A stretch of 64,000 bases of DNA from positions 310,001 to 374,000 of the forward strand of contig NZ_BBIT01000013.1 in the NCBI RefSeq assembly GCF_000730625.1, given 5' to 3'. Shown one piece after another: positions 33,355-46,735 of this stretch (the stretch's first letter is position 1; every line of letters starts with the position of its first letter). Under the pieces are notes generated by a model. The model made no database searches, was not told the origin of the DNA, and was given only the letters and a program-made list of their open reading frames with translations. The position numbers and the translations under genes were made by a program. This stretch comes from Pseudomonas oryzihabitans NBRC 102199 (GTDB lineage Bacteria > Pseudomonadota > Gammaproteobacteria > Pseudomonadales > Pseudomonadaceae).

Positions 33355-34209
33355 ATGCGCAACGATCTTCTCGATGAAATGGATAACGTCCCGAGTCTGA
33401 CGCCGGAGCGTGACGATCGCCGTCCCGCGGGTCGCCGGTCGGTCGAAGCCGAGGAGGTCTATCGCGAGCCCACGGCCGGTCACACGCGCGCGGTACGCCG
33501 TGGCCCGTCCACCGCGCCGCTGTGGGTGCTGGTCGCGGCCCTGACTCTGGCCCTGGCCGGGGTCGCCTGGTGGAGTCATCAGCAACTGGTGCTGATGCAG
33601 GAGCAGGTGGTGGCCACCCAGGAAAACTTCGCGCGCATCAGCGAAGACGCCCAGGGTCGCCTGAGGGACATCTCCGGCAAGCTGGTGGAAAGCGAATCCT
33701 CCGGTACCACCAGTCGCGAGGCGCTGCTGCTGCAGGTCAAGACCTTGCAGACCAAGGTCGCTGAACTCACCCGCCAGCAGCAGGGGGTGACGGACAACCA
33801 GCAGGCCCAGGACAACCGTCTGCAGAATCTCTCCACCGCGGTCCAGACGGTGCAGACCGGCAGTGGCGAGGTGGATACCCGCCTCAAGGCCCTGGCCGAC
33901 GAGCAGACCGCGCTGAAGAACGGCCTGGCGCAGACCGCCAGCCTGACCGAGCAGGTCGCCAGCCTCACCGCGCAGAACAAGGCGCTGCAGGCCGACATCG
34001 CCGCGCTGAAGAAGCCCAGTGCCCAGAATCAGGCCCTGGGCGAGATGCAGCAGGACCTGCTGGTGCTACGCAGCGAGCTGGACGCCCGCCCGGTGGGCCC
34101 GGACAGCAAGGAATTCGACGCCTTCCGCCTGCAGACCACCCGCAACATCACCACCCTGCAGACCCAGGTGCAGAATCTGCAGCAGCAGATCAGCGCCGGG
34201 GCGCGTTGA
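33355..34209 (+). CDS. Single-pass membrane protein with long coiled coil
   Basis: The 284-residue protein has a charged N-terminal 55 residues, one membrane helix (about 55-75, APLWVLVAALTLALAGVAWW) and a periplasmic or cytoplasmic coiled coil filling most of the rest (about 80-280), rich in Gln, Ala, Leu and Lys heptads. No enzymatic motif is visible. Similar Pseudomonas proteins are annotated as ATPases without visible basis. The start at 33355 is preferred over the upstream open frame (32902), which overlaps the epimerase gene. The last 20 bases overlap the convergent voltage-sensor-like gene. Confidence 0.7.
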   Translation: MRNDLLDEMDNVPSLTPERDDRRPAGRRSVEAEEVYREPTAGHTRAVRRGPSTAPLWVLVAALTLALAGVAWWSHQQLVLMQEQVVATQENFARISEDAQGRLRDISGKLVESESSGTTSREALLLQVKTLQTKVAELTRQQQGVTDNQQAQDNRLQNLSTAVQTVQTGSGEVDTRLKALADEQTALKNGLAQTASLTEQVASLTAQNKALQADIAALKKPSAQNQALGEMQQDLLVLRSELDARPVGPDSKEFDAFRLQTTRNITTLQTQVQNLQQQISAGAR

Positions 34210-35254
34210 TCGGATCGATCTCGCTGCGCTGCCATTCCTGCGGCCAGAGCTCGCCATCGAGTTGATCGAGCCGGCGCTGCAGGACCTTCTGCTTGAACAC
34301 CTCGAGGATCTCCACCAGCACCTCGTCCAGGGCATTGTCCTGGGCGCCGCTGGGCAGACTCTGATCGAAGCCGTGATCGGCCAGGCGACTGGCCAGGGCG
34401 CGGAAGTCGCGGGTGCGCAGGCTGGCCGCCGCTTCCCTGACCAGGCCGTTGACGATGTCGGTGAGCACCCCGTCCAGGGTGTCGGCCAGTCGCTCGCCCA
34501 TGGGTAGGCGCTTGAGCCGGGCCAGATCGGGATTCTCGTCCAGGGCGCGCTGCACCACGTCGCCAACCAGGCGTTCCAGGGTGGCGCGATTCTGGCTGTA
34601 GCCCTGTTCCACCATCGCCTGGATGCGCAGCGCCATGCCGTCGATCAGCCGCTGCTTGCGCGGGCGGATGACGCGGTCGATCACGCTCTGGGAGAAGTCG
34701 TCGCGGGTGTTGAGTTCGTCCTGCAATTCGCCGCAGATCTTGATCATCACCCGATCCGACAGGTCTTCCATGAGCAGCTGGTAGTAATGGTTGAACAGCC
34801 GATAGGGCCGCCAGCGGCGCATGTCGATCAGCCCCAGGCGTTGCAGGCGCAGCAGCAGCGAGACGATGCGCAGCGCCCGCAGCAGGCGGAAACCGCCCAG
34901 GGGGATGCAGCCGAGCACGTCGTACCAGTGGATGAAGGGGTAGTGGTACCAGCGCGCGTGGCGGCGTTCGATCACCGCCACCAACCAGCCGAGCAGCACG
35001 TCGGCGATGAAGAAGGCGACGAACACCAGGTCGATGCGGGTGAAGTGGGCGTGGATGCGTTCGCCATAGAAGGCGTGGAAGCCGGGCAGCACTGCGACCA
35101 GGGCCTGGTTGAGCGGTCCCAGGGCATAGAGGCTGTCGAACAGGATCAGCGCCAGGTTCACGCAGACCAGGATCAGGATCAGGCCGTCCCAGAGCGCCAG
35201 CAGGCCCTCGTGGCGGCGCGGCGGTGGCGCGGCGGGTGCGGCCGGCGCGCTCAT
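34190..35254 (-). CDS. Voltage-sensor-like four-helix membrane protein with cytosolic helical domain
   Basis: The 354-residue protein begins with four hydrophobic helices (residues about 18-40, 66-90, 104-120 and 122-145). The fourth carries regularly spaced arginines (FRLLRALRIVSLLLRLQRLG), an S4-like voltage-sensor pattern. No pore loop or pore helices follow; instead there is a soluble helical region of about 200 residues with acidic and basic residues. It resembles proteins annotated as ion transporters in pseudomonads. The ATG at 35254 overlaps the cobalamin adenosyltransferase stop codon by four bases. It could be a voltage-sensing regulator or a proton channel; function is unproven. 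Confidence 0.72.
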   Translation of the reverse strand: MSAPAAPAAPPPRRHEGLLALWDGLILILVCVNLALILFDSLYALGPLNQALVAVLPGFHAFYGERIHAHFTRIDLVFVAFFIADVLLGWLVAVIERRHARWYHYPFIHWYDVLGCIPLGGFRLLRALRIVSLLLRLQRLGLIDMRRWRPYRLFNHYYQLLMEDLSDRVMIKICGELQDELNTRDDFSQSVIDRVIRPRKQRLIDGMALRIQAMVEQGYSQNRATLERLVGDVVQRALDENPDLARLKRLPMGERLADTLDGVLTDIVNGLVREAAASLRTRDFRALASRLADHGFDQSLPSGAQDNALDEVLVEILEVFKQKVLQRRLDQLDGELWPQEWQRSEIDPINAPRR

Positions 35255-35811
35255 GGCCGCGCGGCCTGCCAGAGCACCTCGCTCACCCCCTGGCGCCGGG
35301 CGACGATGCGGGCGGCGACGAACAGCAGGTCGGACAGGCGATTGAGATAGGGCAGGCCCTGGCCCTCCAGCGGCTCCACCGCGTGCAGGCTGCGGCAGCG
35401 CCGCTCGGCGCTGCGCGCCAGGGTGCGGCAGACATGGGCCTGGGCCACGGCGCGCGAGCCGCCGGGCAGGATGAAATTCTCCAACGGCCCCAGCTCGGCG
35501 TTCCACCGATCGATGGCGCCCTCCAGGCGTTCGATCTCCACCGGTTGCAGGGCGCGATAGCTGGGCATGGCCAGTTCGCCACCGAGGTCGAACAGGCGGT
35601 GCTGACAGGGCGCCAGAAGCTCGCTCACCTCGGCCAGGCGGGCGTCCTCGGCCAGCTCGGCGAGCAGCAGACCCAGGGCACTGTTGAGCTCATCCACCGC
35701 GCCAATGGCCTCGATGCGCGGATGGTCCTTGGGTACCCGGCTGCCGTCGGCCAGGCCGGTGTCGCCGGCGTCGCCCTGGCGGGTGTAGATCTCGGTGAGG
35801 CGAAAACCCAT
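35251..35811 (-). CDS. PduO-type cob(I)alamin adenosyltransferase
   Basis: The 186-residue protein shows the PduO/MMAB pattern: IYTRQGDAGDTGL (ATP-binding loop, residues about 8-20), AIGAVDELNSALG, FILPGGSRAVAQAHVCRTLARSAER with the conserved catalytic Arg, and YLNRLSDLLFVAAR at the C-terminus. It converts cob(I)alamin and ATP to adenosylcobalamin, forming a trimer in the cytosol. It is coupled to the downstream voltage-sensor-like gene by a four-base overlap, and follows the sensor kinase gene by 21 bases; the functional link is unclear. Some pseudomonads carry both CobO- and PduO-type enzymes. Confidence 0.95.
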   Translation of the reverse strand: MGFRLTEIYTRQGDAGDTGLADGSRVPKDHPRIEAIGAVDELNSALGLLLAELAEDARLAEVSELLAPCQHRLFDLGGELAMPSYRALQPVEIERLEGAIDRWNAELGPLENFILPGGSRAVAQAHVCRTLARSAERRCRSLHAVEPLEGQGLPYLNRLSDLLFVAARIVARRQGVSEVLWQAARP

Positions 35812-35832
35812 GGCGCAGCTCCTGATGAGGTC

Positions 35833-37854
<2,022 letters not shown>

Positions 37855-37897
37855 GGCGCAGCCGTGGCAACAGGGAAGCGGGCAGGGTAGCCCGCAG

Positions 37898-38887
<990 letters not shown>

Positions 38888-38935
38888 TCAGGCTGCAGCG
38901 TCAAGGCTGCCCCACCCCAACCGAGGAGAAAATCC

Positions 38936-39415
38936 ATGCCTTCCTTCGACGTCGTATCGGAGCTGGACAAGCACGAAGTCACCAACGCCGTGGACAACGC
39001 CATGAAGGAGCTCGAGCGCCGGTACGACCTGCGCGGCAAGGGCAGCTTCGAGGCCAAGGACCTTACCGTCACCCTGACCGCCGACGCCGATTTCCAGCTC
39101 GAGCAGATGCTGGAGATCCTCAAGGTCAACCTGGCCAAGCGCAAGATCGACGTCCAGTGCCTGGAGGTCAAGGACGCCTATGCCTCCGGCAAGACCGTGA
39201 AGCAGGAGACCACCCTGCGCGAGGGCATCGACAAGGAGCTGGCGAAGAAAATCGTCGCCCTGATCAAGGACAGCAAGATCAAGGTCCAGGCCGCCATCCA
39301 GGGCGAGCAGGTGCGCGTCACCGGCAAGAAACGCGACGAATTGCAGGAGGTCATCGCCCTGCTGCGCGGCCAGTCCCTGGGCATGCCGCTGCAGTTCGAC
39401 AACTTCCGCGACTGA
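38936..39415 (+). CDS. yajQ: YajQ-family c-di-GMP-binding protein
   Basis: The 159-residue protein matches YajQ throughout: [20 protein letters not shown] at the start, [11 protein letters not shown], and the second half [20 protein letters not shown]. The fold is two ferredoxin-like domains. Some members bind c-di-GMP and act as transcriptional cofactors, for example in Xanthomonas and P. aeruginosa, so the same is expected here. The ATG is preceded by CGAGGAG at eight bases. The longer open frame reaching back to 37961 is antisense to panE and not coding. Neighbours (panE, mscS) are in conserved order. Confidence 0.95.
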   Translation: MPSFDVVSELDKHEVTNAVDNAMKELERRYDLRGKGSFEAKDLTVTLTADADFQLEQMLEILKVNLAKRKIDVQCLEVKDAYASGKTVKQETTLREGIDKELAKKIVALIKDSKIKVQAAIQGEQVRVTGKKRDELQEVIALLRGQSLGMPLQFDNFRD

Positions 39416-39513
39416 GCCGCGTTTCGGAACCTCTCGGGCTACCGTCCGTCGCACATAGGGCGCCGCCATTCAGGCCGCGCCCGACTTTTTTCTTGTGCGT
39501 GGAGAGGTAGACG

Positions 39514-40386
39514 ATGGATTTGAGTGCCCAGACCGATCACCTGCTGACGGCCTTCATGGCCTGGCTACCGGTGATCCTGCAATATTGCGGCAAGGTGGTA
39601 CTGGCCCTGATCACCCTGTGGATCGGCTGGTGGATCATCAATCGCCTGACCGGGCGACTGGCCGCGCTGTTCACCGCGCGGCACATGGACCGGGCCCTGG
39701 AAACCTTCGTGGTGACCCTGGTCAACATCGGTCTCAAGGTGATGCTAGTGATCAGCGTCGCCTCCATGATCGGCATCGCCACCACCTCCTTCGTCGCCGC
39801 CCTCGGCGCCGCCAGCCTGGCCATCGGCCTGTCGCTGCAGGGCAGCCTGGCCAACTTCGCCGGCGGGGTGCTGATCCTGCTGTTCCGGCCGTTCAAGATC
39901 GGTGACTACATCGAGGCCCAGGGCGTGCAGGGCACCGTGGATTCGATCCAGATCTTCCATACCGTGCTGCGCACCGGCGACAACCGCACCGTCACCGTGC
40001 CCAACGGCAACCTGTCCAACGGCATCATCACCAACCAGTCGCGCCAGGCGACGCGGCAGATCGTCTTCGACGTCAAGGTCGGCTACGACGCCGATCTGCA
40101 GAAGGCCAAGCAGGTGCTGGCCGACATGGCCAAGGATCCGCGGGTGCTGGAGACGCCGCCACCCGCCATCGTGGTGGCCGGCCTGGGCGACACCTTCATC
40201 ACCGTGTCGCTGCGCTGCTGGACCGCCAACAGCGATTTCTGGGGCACCCAGTTCACCTTCAACGAGCAGATCCGCGATCGCCTGCGGGCCGAAGGCATCG
40301 ACATCGCGCTGCCCAGCCGGGTGGTCAAGGTGATCGACGACAAGGGCGACGAGCGCGCCGCCGCGGCCGCGCGCGGCGAAGCCTAG
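39514..40386 (+). CDS. mscS: Small-conductance mechanosensitive channel MscS
   Basis: The 290-residue protein has three membrane helices (residues about 20-45, 60-85, 92-125); the third is rich in Gly/Ala (ALGAASLAIGLSLQGSLANF), the pore-lining helix of MscS. FRPFKIGDYIE begins the beta domain, and TVPNGNLSNGIITNQS is the strongest family motif. It opens under membrane tension to release solutes during hypo-osmotic shock. Length fits the E. coli protein (286). The C-terminal tail is Ala/Arg-rich. It is 98 bases downstream of yajQ with its own ribosome-binding site (GGAGAGG). Confidence 0.93.
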   Translation: MDLSAQTDHLLTAFMAWLPVILQYCGKVVLALITLWIGWWIINRLTGRLAALFTARHMDRALETFVVTLVNIGLKVMLVISVASMIGIATTSFVAALGAASLAIGLSLQGSLANFAGGVLILLFRPFKIGDYIEAQGVQGTVDSIQIFHTVLRTGDNRTVTVPNGNLSNGIITNQSRQATRQIVFDVKVGYDADLQKAKQVLADMAKDPRVLETPPPAIVVAGLGDTFITVSLRCWTANSDFWGTQFTFNEQIRDRLRAEGIDIALPSRVVKVIDDKGDERAAAAARGEA

Positions 40387-40419
40387 GGCAGGTCGTGGCG
40401 GCCGCGGGCCGCCCCGGTC

Positions 40420-42141
40420 TCAGTGGCCGCTGCCGGAAGGACCGCTGGGTATCGCGGTCCGCCGCTGGCGCAGCCAGAGCACCGCGATCAGCAGCAGCGT
40501 CGGCACCCCCATCAGGGCGGTCAGCGAGAAGAACGAGCTGTAGCCGACGTGCTCGACCATGGCTCCCGAGTAGCCGCCCAAGAGCCGCGGCAACAGCAGC
40601 ATCAGCGAGCTGAGCATGGCGTACTGGGTGGCCGAGAATCTGAGGTTGGTCAAACTCGACAGGTAGGCGACAAAGGCCGAGGTGGCCATGCCGCCACTGA
40701 CGTTGTCGGCGCAGATGGTGGCGATCAGCAGCGGCACGTTGGCGCCGGTGGAGGCGATCACCACGAACAGCAGATTGGTCAGCGCCGAGGCGGCGCCGCC
40801 GAGAAAGAGGATCGGCAGGATCCCCACCCGGGTGATCAGCACGCCGCCCAGGCCCGCGCCGAACAGGGTCATGAACACCCCGAAGATCTTGCTGACCCCG
40901 GCGATGGTTTCCTTGCTGTAGCCCACGTCGATATAGAAGACGCTGGCCATCACGCCCATGACCGTGTCCGACAGCCGATAGGTGGAGATCAGGCCGAGCA
41001 GCAGCAGCGCCTGCCACTGGTAGCGCTGGATGAATTCGGTGATGGGCGTCAGCACCGGTGCCATCAGCCGGCGCCCCGGCGCGGTGAGGCAGAGCCAGGC
41101 GATCAGGCCGTACATCAGGCCGCGCGGCCAGTAGCCGCCGGCCAGCGCCGACAGGCCACCGGTGACGGCGACGATGAGCACGATCAGCAGGATCACCGAG
41201 ACCATCTGGTGGACGAAGTCGAAGCGCGGCAGCTCTTCGGCATTGGCCGCATCGCGCAGTCGCAGCGGTTCGCGCATGCGCCGCATGAGATCGCTCAGCG
41301 GCTTGGAGCAATAGCGCCCCCAGGGCGACAGGCAGCCGACGATGAACAGGCTGTAGAGCAGGGCGCGCGGCCAGGCCTGGGCGATGGCGGCATTGATGGC
41401 GGCGGGGATGGAGACCAGCATCACCAGCAGCAGGGCGACCGCCACCAGCTGGTGATTGAAGCCGAAGCGCGATTCCGCCATGGCCATGGGCGCCACCGGC
41501 TCGGGCTCGCGGATCAACAGGCTGGTGACCAGGCCGGGCAGGACCAGCAGAGCGAACAGCATATAGGTGGTGGCCCAGGCGTTCTGGCTGTAGCCCAGGC
41601 GGGACGAGCCCAGCTCCTCGGCGAGAAACAGCGCCCCGGCGCTGGCCAGCAGGGCGGCGATGCGATAGCCGGTCATGTAGCAGGCGGCGAGGGCCGCCTG
41701 GCGGTCGTCGTCGGCGATCTCCAGGCGATAGGCGTCTACGGCGATGTCCTGGGTGGCCGAGGCGAAGGCCACCAGCACCGCCAGGGCGATCAACTGCTCC
41801 AGGTGCTGCTGCGGATTGCACAGCGCCATGCCGATCAGCCCCAGACCCACCAGGATCTGCGACAGCACCAGCCAGGAGCGGCGACGGCCGAGCTTGCCGA
41901 TCAGCGGCAGCTTCCAGAGGTCGAGCATGGGCGACCAGACCCACTTGAAGGCATAGGCCAGGCCGATCCAGCTGGCGTAGCCGATGGTCTCGCGACTCAC
42001 GCCCGCTTCGCGCAGCCAGACCGACAGGGTGGAAAACACCAGCATGGCCGGCAGGCCCGCGGCGAAGCCCAGCAGCAGCAGGGCCAGGCAGGCCCTGGAT
42101 TTGTAAGTGGTGACGGCTTCACGCCAGAAACGTGCAAACAT
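40420..42141 (-). CDS. ampG: AmpG-family muropeptide permease (MFS)
   Basis: The 573-residue transporter begins with LLGFAAGLPAMLVFSTLSVWLREAGVSRETIGY, an AmpG hallmark, and has about fourteen hydrophobic segments with the cation-transport motif KFLWSP-like YAFKWVWSPMLDLW near residue 60. AmpG imports GlcNAc-anhydromuramyl peptides for cell-wall recycling and, where an AmpR/AmpC system exists, controls beta-lactamase induction. Extra internal segments and length near 590 match Pseudomonas AmpG rather than the shorter enterobacterial form. The ATG at 42141 is chosen over 42180 because it starts the usual MFARFWREAV-like N-terminus. It is convergent with mscS. Confidence 0.93.
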   Translation of the reverse strand: MFARFWREAVTTYKSRACLALLLLGFAAGLPAMLVFSTLSVWLREAGVSRETIGYASWIGLAYAFKWVWSPMLDLWKLPLIGKLGRRRSWLVLSQILVGLGLIGMALCNPQQHLEQLIALAVLVAFASATQDIAVDAYRLEIADDDRQAALAACYMTGYRIAALLASAGALFLAEELGSSRLGYSQNAWATTYMLFALLVLPGLVTSLLIREPEPVAPMAMAESRFGFNHQLVAVALLLVMLVSIPAAINAAIAQAWPRALLYSLFIVGCLSPWGRYCSKPLSDLMRRMREPLRLRDAANAEELPRFDFVHQMVSVILLIVLIVAVTGGLSALAGGYWPRGLMYGLIAWLCLTAPGRRLMAPVLTPITEFIQRYQWQALLLLGLISTYRLSDTVMGVMASVFYIDVGYSKETIAGVSKIFGVFMTLFGAGLGGVLITRVGILPILFLGGAASALTNLLFVVIASTGANVPLLIATICADNVSGGMATSAFVAYLSSLTNLRFSATQYAMLSSLMLLLPRLLGGYSGAMVEHVGYSSFFSLTALMGVPTLLLIAVLWLRQRRTAIPSGPSGSGH

Positions 42142-42169
42142 GCCCTTGGGCTCGGAAAAAACGCGCACT

Positions 42170-42508
42170 CTACTCGACACTCTCAGCTGGATTCCACCGG
42201 TACCGACGCATGTCCACCCGGTCCTCGTGCAGCAGCACGCCCTCGGCCCGCAAACGCTCGCGTTGCTCCCGGCCGGAGGGGCTGTCGCGGGTCAGGCTCG
42301 GGCGGCCGTCCGCGGCGATCACCCGGTGCCAGGGCAGGGCACTGCCCTCGGGCAGGCGTCCCAGCACCCAGCCCACCCAGCGCGCGCCGCGACCGAGGCC
42401 GGCGAGCTCCGCCAACTGGCCATAGCTGACCACCCGTCCCGCGGGAATGGCGGCCAGCGCCAGGAAGACGGCCTGACGCCGGGGTTCGAGGGGAGGGGAT
42501 GCGCTCAT
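42170..42508 (-). CDS. Alkyltransferase-like (Atl/YbaZ) MGMT-family protein
   Basis: The 112-residue protein resembles the DNA-binding domain of O6-alkylguanine-DNA alkyltransferases, but the active site reads PWHRVI instead of PCHRVI. A tryptophan in place of the acceptor cysteine is diagnostic of Atl proteins, which bind alkylated guanine without repairing it and hand the lesion to nucleotide excision repair. The helix-turn-helix RVVSYGQLAELAG and the recognition helix ARWVGWVLGRLP are visible. Length (about 100-115) is typical for Atl. It is just upstream of ampG in the same direction, with its stop 28 bases before the ampG start. Confidence 0.92.
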   Translation of the reverse strand: MSASPPLEPRRQAVFLALAAIPAGRVVSYGQLAELAGLGRGARWVGWVLGRLPEGSALPWHRVIAADGRPSLTRDSPSGREQRERLRAEGVLLHEDRVDMRRYRWNPAESVE

Positions 42509-42748
42509 GACGCTCTGCTGCTCCGGGGGAGAAGAGTGCCAGTGTGCCGAAAAGTTTGGTTACGGTGGTGCTGAAACGTGTCGAGCTGCCACATTCTCCC
42601 AAGACGTCCGACCTTTGGGCAGTATTTCCGGAAACTTGCCTAACTTTTACCCAGGAACGGTTGCGCGGGTCTCCGGCACCCGGATAATCGCGCCCCTCTC
42701 GTTTCGTTACCTTTCCACCCAAGTCCACCCAAAGGTGTCCTGGTGCCC

Positions 42749-43756
42749 ATGCGTTTTCGATTGCTCTCCTCGCTCGCGCTGTTGTCACTCGCCTCCTTCG
42801 CCCATGCCGATACCGTCTGGCTGAAGAACGGCGACCGCCTGACCGGAACCATCAAGCTGCTCGACAGCAAGAAGCTGCTCCTGCAGACCGAATACGGCGG
42901 CAACATTCCCCTGTCCTGGGACAAGATCAAGACCCTGCAGCGTGACAAGCCCGTCATCGTCCAGCGCGGCAAGTACGAACCCGATTTCCCGGTGGAAAGC
43001 CTCAAGCCGGCCGACGATGGCCAGGTGGTGGTCAGCACCGCCGATGGCCAGCAGACCGTGCCCCTGGCCAGCATCACCCAGATCGTGCCGCCGCGTCCCT
43101 TCCTGCGCGACTTCGCCTGGAAGGGCAACATCGACGCCGGTCTGGACTACATCAGCTCGTCCCAGGACAGCGAAAAGTACGACATCGACTTCAAGACCCA
43201 GGCCCGGCACGGCATGTGGCGGCACAACGCCAACGGCAGCTATGACCGCTACAAGACCGACGACGTGGTCTCGACCAGCAAGTACGGTCTGCAGTACGCC
43301 CTGGATCGTTTCTTCGACGAGAAATTCTTCTGGCAGGGCCGCGCCGAATACAAGCGCGACTGGATCCAGGATCTGGCCAAGCAGCGCACCCTGGGTACCG
43401 GTCCCGGTTACCAGTTCTGGGACAACGAGCTGGGTGCCTTCTCGCTCACCGGCCTGCTCAACCACAACCGTTACGAGTACTCGGACGGCGGCTCCGACCA
43501 GTTCCTCTCGGCGAGCGTGAAGTGGGACTACAACCGCTACCTTTACGGCCAGACCATCCAGTTCTTCACCAATGGTGAACTGGGCCGGCCGCTGGACAAC
43601 ACCGCCAACTTCACCTTCGACGGCGATGTCGGCCTGAGATACAAGGTGACCAACTGGGCGTCGCTGAACCTCAAGGCGTCCAAGGAACTGACCAGCGGTG
43701 CCGAGGGCAACGTCAACCAGACCGAGTACACCGCCGGTGTCGGGGTGTCCTGGTAA
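42749..43756 (+). CDS. DUF481 (YdiY-like) outer membrane protein
   Basis: The 335-residue protein starts with a Sec signal peptide (MRFRLLSSLALLSLASFAHA), then a small domain of about 80 residues with DTVWLKNGDRLTGTIKLL, which resembles a beta-repeat motif common in these proteins, and then a DUF481-type beta-barrel with alternating aromatic strands ending in YTAGVGVSW, the C-terminal Trp/aromatic end typical of outer membrane barrels. Expression of YdiY in E. coli is acid-induced, but its function is unknown. GTG at 42743 is an alternative start. A hairpin terminator follows the stop codon. Confidence 0.85.
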   Translation: MRFRLLSSLALLSLASFAHADTVWLKNGDRLTGTIKLLDSKKLLLQTEYGGNIPLSWDKIKTLQRDKPVIVQRGKYEPDFPVESLKPADDGQVVVSTADGQQTVPLASITQIVPPRPFLRDFAWKGNIDAGLDYISSSQDSEKYDIDFKTQARHGMWRHNANGSYDRYKTDDVVSTSKYGLQYALDRFFDEKFFWQGRAEYKRDWIQDLAKQRTLGTGPGYQFWDNELGAFSLTGLLNHNRYEYSDGGSDQFLSASVKWDYNRYLYGQTIQFFTNGELGRPLDNTANFTFDGDVGLRYKVTNWASLNLKASKELTSGAEGNVNQTEYTAGVGVSW

Positions 43757-43789
43757 CGTCATGTTTCCCTAGGCAGGCGCCAATCCGTC

Positions 43790-43815
43790 AAGGCCGCGAT
43801 TTTCGCGGCCTTTGC
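43790..43815 (+). terminator. Rho-independent terminator after the DUF481 gene
   Basis: A 10-bp stem (AAGGCCGCGA / TCGCGGCCTT) with a TTT loop is followed by T-rich sequence. It separates the DUF481 gene from fxsA. Confidence 0.8.
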
Positions 43816-43907
43816 GTTTCCGGGCGGCGTCGGGCGGCCACCTTGAAATCGGCTCGGCCGCCTCCATCTCCTGACTTTCAACCGGCTTCCACCGTGAAGG
43901 ACCCGAG

Positions 43908-44375
43908 ATGCGCGTGACCGCCTTACTCTTCTTGCTGTTCCCCTTTGTGGAACTGGCCGTACTCATCAAGATCGGCAGCGAAATCGGCGTGCTCGCCACC
44001 TTCGCCCTGCTGTTGCTGAGCTTTCTGGTCGGCGTCGCCCTGCTGCGCGTCGCCGGCTTCACCACCCTCTGGCGCATCCGCATGCGCCTGGCCCAGGGGC
44101 AGATGCCGGAGCAGGAGGTCATCCAGGGTCTGACCCTGGCGATCGCCGGCGCCCTGCTGATCTTCCCGGGCTTCATCAGCGATGTCCTGGCGCTCGTCTG
44201 CCTCCTGCCGGTGACCCGCAGGGCCCTGCTGGGCGCGGTGATCGGCCGGGTGACCCGGCGCAACCCCGGTGCCCAAGGCTACCAGGGCCATCAGCCGGGC
44301 TCCGGTCAGGCCGCGCCCCATCGCCCCGAGGTCATCGAAGGTGAAGTGGTGCACCGCGACGAGCAAAAGCACTAA
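43908..44375 (+). CDS. fxsA: FxsA-family membrane protein
   Basis: The 155-residue protein matches FxsA: LLFLLFPFVELAVLIKIG at the N-terminus, a second helix (LLLLSFLVGVALLRVAG), then the amphipathic EQEVIQGLTLAIAGALLIFPGFISDVLAL segment, and a disordered Gly/Pro/His-rich tail. FxsA suppresses F-plasmid-dependent exclusion of phage T7 in E. coli when overproduced; it is a conserved inner membrane protein. Its position immediately upstream of groES is conserved in Pseudomonas and enterobacteria, and it may be cotranscribed or have a separate promoter. The sigma32 promoter starts inside the 190-base gap after it. Confidence 0.92.
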   Translation: MRVTALLFLLFPFVELAVLIKIGSEIGVLATFALLLLSFLVGVALLRVAGFTTLWRIRMRLAQGQMPEQEVIQGLTLAIAGALLIFPGFISDVLALVCLLPVTRRALLGAVIGRVTRRNPGAQGYQGHQPGSGQAAPHRPEVIEGEVVHRDEQKH

Positions 44376-44392
44376 AAATTTTGCCCCCCGCC

Positions 44393-44420
44393 CTTGAAAT
44401 GCCTGGCGACAACCTCATGT
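44393..44420 (+). promoter_or_regulatory. Sigma32-type heat-shock promoter of groESL
   Basis: CTTGAAA at 44393-44399 and CCTCATGT at 44413-44420 are separated by 13 bases, close to the sigma32 consensus (CTTGAAA-N11-16-CCCCATNT). It lies about 150 bases before groES. No CIRCE inverted repeat is present, which fits sigma32 control. Confidence 0.85.
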
Positions 44421-44564
44421 AGCGGACACCGCAAGGTTGTCGCCGCAAGGCGAGCAGGTTTCGCGTCCTGTCATGCACGGGGCGCACCCGGCGCAGCCGG
44501 TAAAAACAAACTGCCGATGCAGTCATCGGCGCTGGAAACACTTAGAACTTTGGGAGATACGACA

Positions 44565-44858
44565 ATGGCGCTTCGTCCTCTGCATGATCGCGTTGTGATT
44601 CGTCGCAGCGAAGAAGAGACCAAATCCGCTGGCGGCATCGTGCTGCCGGGCTCGGCTGCCGAAAAGCCGAACCGCGGTGAAGTGGTTGCCGTAGGCACTG
44701 GACGCGTGCTGGACAACGGTGATGTCCGTGCTCCGGCGGTGAAAGTGGGTGACAAGGTGGTTTTCGGTCCCTATTCCGGCAGCAACGCCATCAAGGTCGA
44801 TGGCGAAGAACTGCTGGTGATGGCTGAGTCCGAAATCCTGGCCGTCATCGAAGGCTGA
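44565..44858 (+). CDS. groES: Co-chaperonin GroES (Hsp10)
   Basis: The 97-residue protein is complete GroES, which caps GroEL as a seven-fold ring. [16 protein letters not shown] opens it, [14 protein letters not shown] is the mobile loop that contacts GroEL, and [17 protein letters not shown] closes it. ATG at 44565 is preceded by GGGAGA at the right distance. The gene is followed 39 bases later by groEL and preceded by a sigma32 promoter, so both are heat-shock induced together. Confidence 0.99.
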   Translation: MALRPLHDRVVIRRSEEETKSAGGIVLPGSAAEKPNRGEVVAVGTGRVLDNGDVRAPAVKVGDKVVFGPYSGSNAIKVDGEELLVMAESEILAVIEG

Positions 44859-44885
44859 TCCCCGCTCACTTTTCGAATTTCTTAG

Positions 44886-46538
<1,653 letters not shown>

Positions 46539-46566
46539 GAACCGCTCCGGCCCTAGGGCCGAGCCG

Positions 46567-46601
46567 AACCCCGGTGCTCCTCGCGGACACCGGGGTTTTT
46601 T
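46567..46601 (+). terminator. Rho-independent terminator of the groESL operon
   Basis: A 10-bp stem (AACCCCGGTG / CACCGGGGTT) with an 11-base loop is followed by a run of T. It lies 28 bases after the groEL stop codon. Confidence 0.92.
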
Positions 46602-46735
46602 ATGGCCGGTGATCCTCGATGCTCCCACCCTGCGCGCCGCCGCCGCGCTGGTCGCGGTCGCCGGGGCCGGTTAGGCTCTGTGCCGAACAGACGACAACGA
46701 GGCCCGCAGCGGACTCGGGCAATGAGGTCAGCGAC

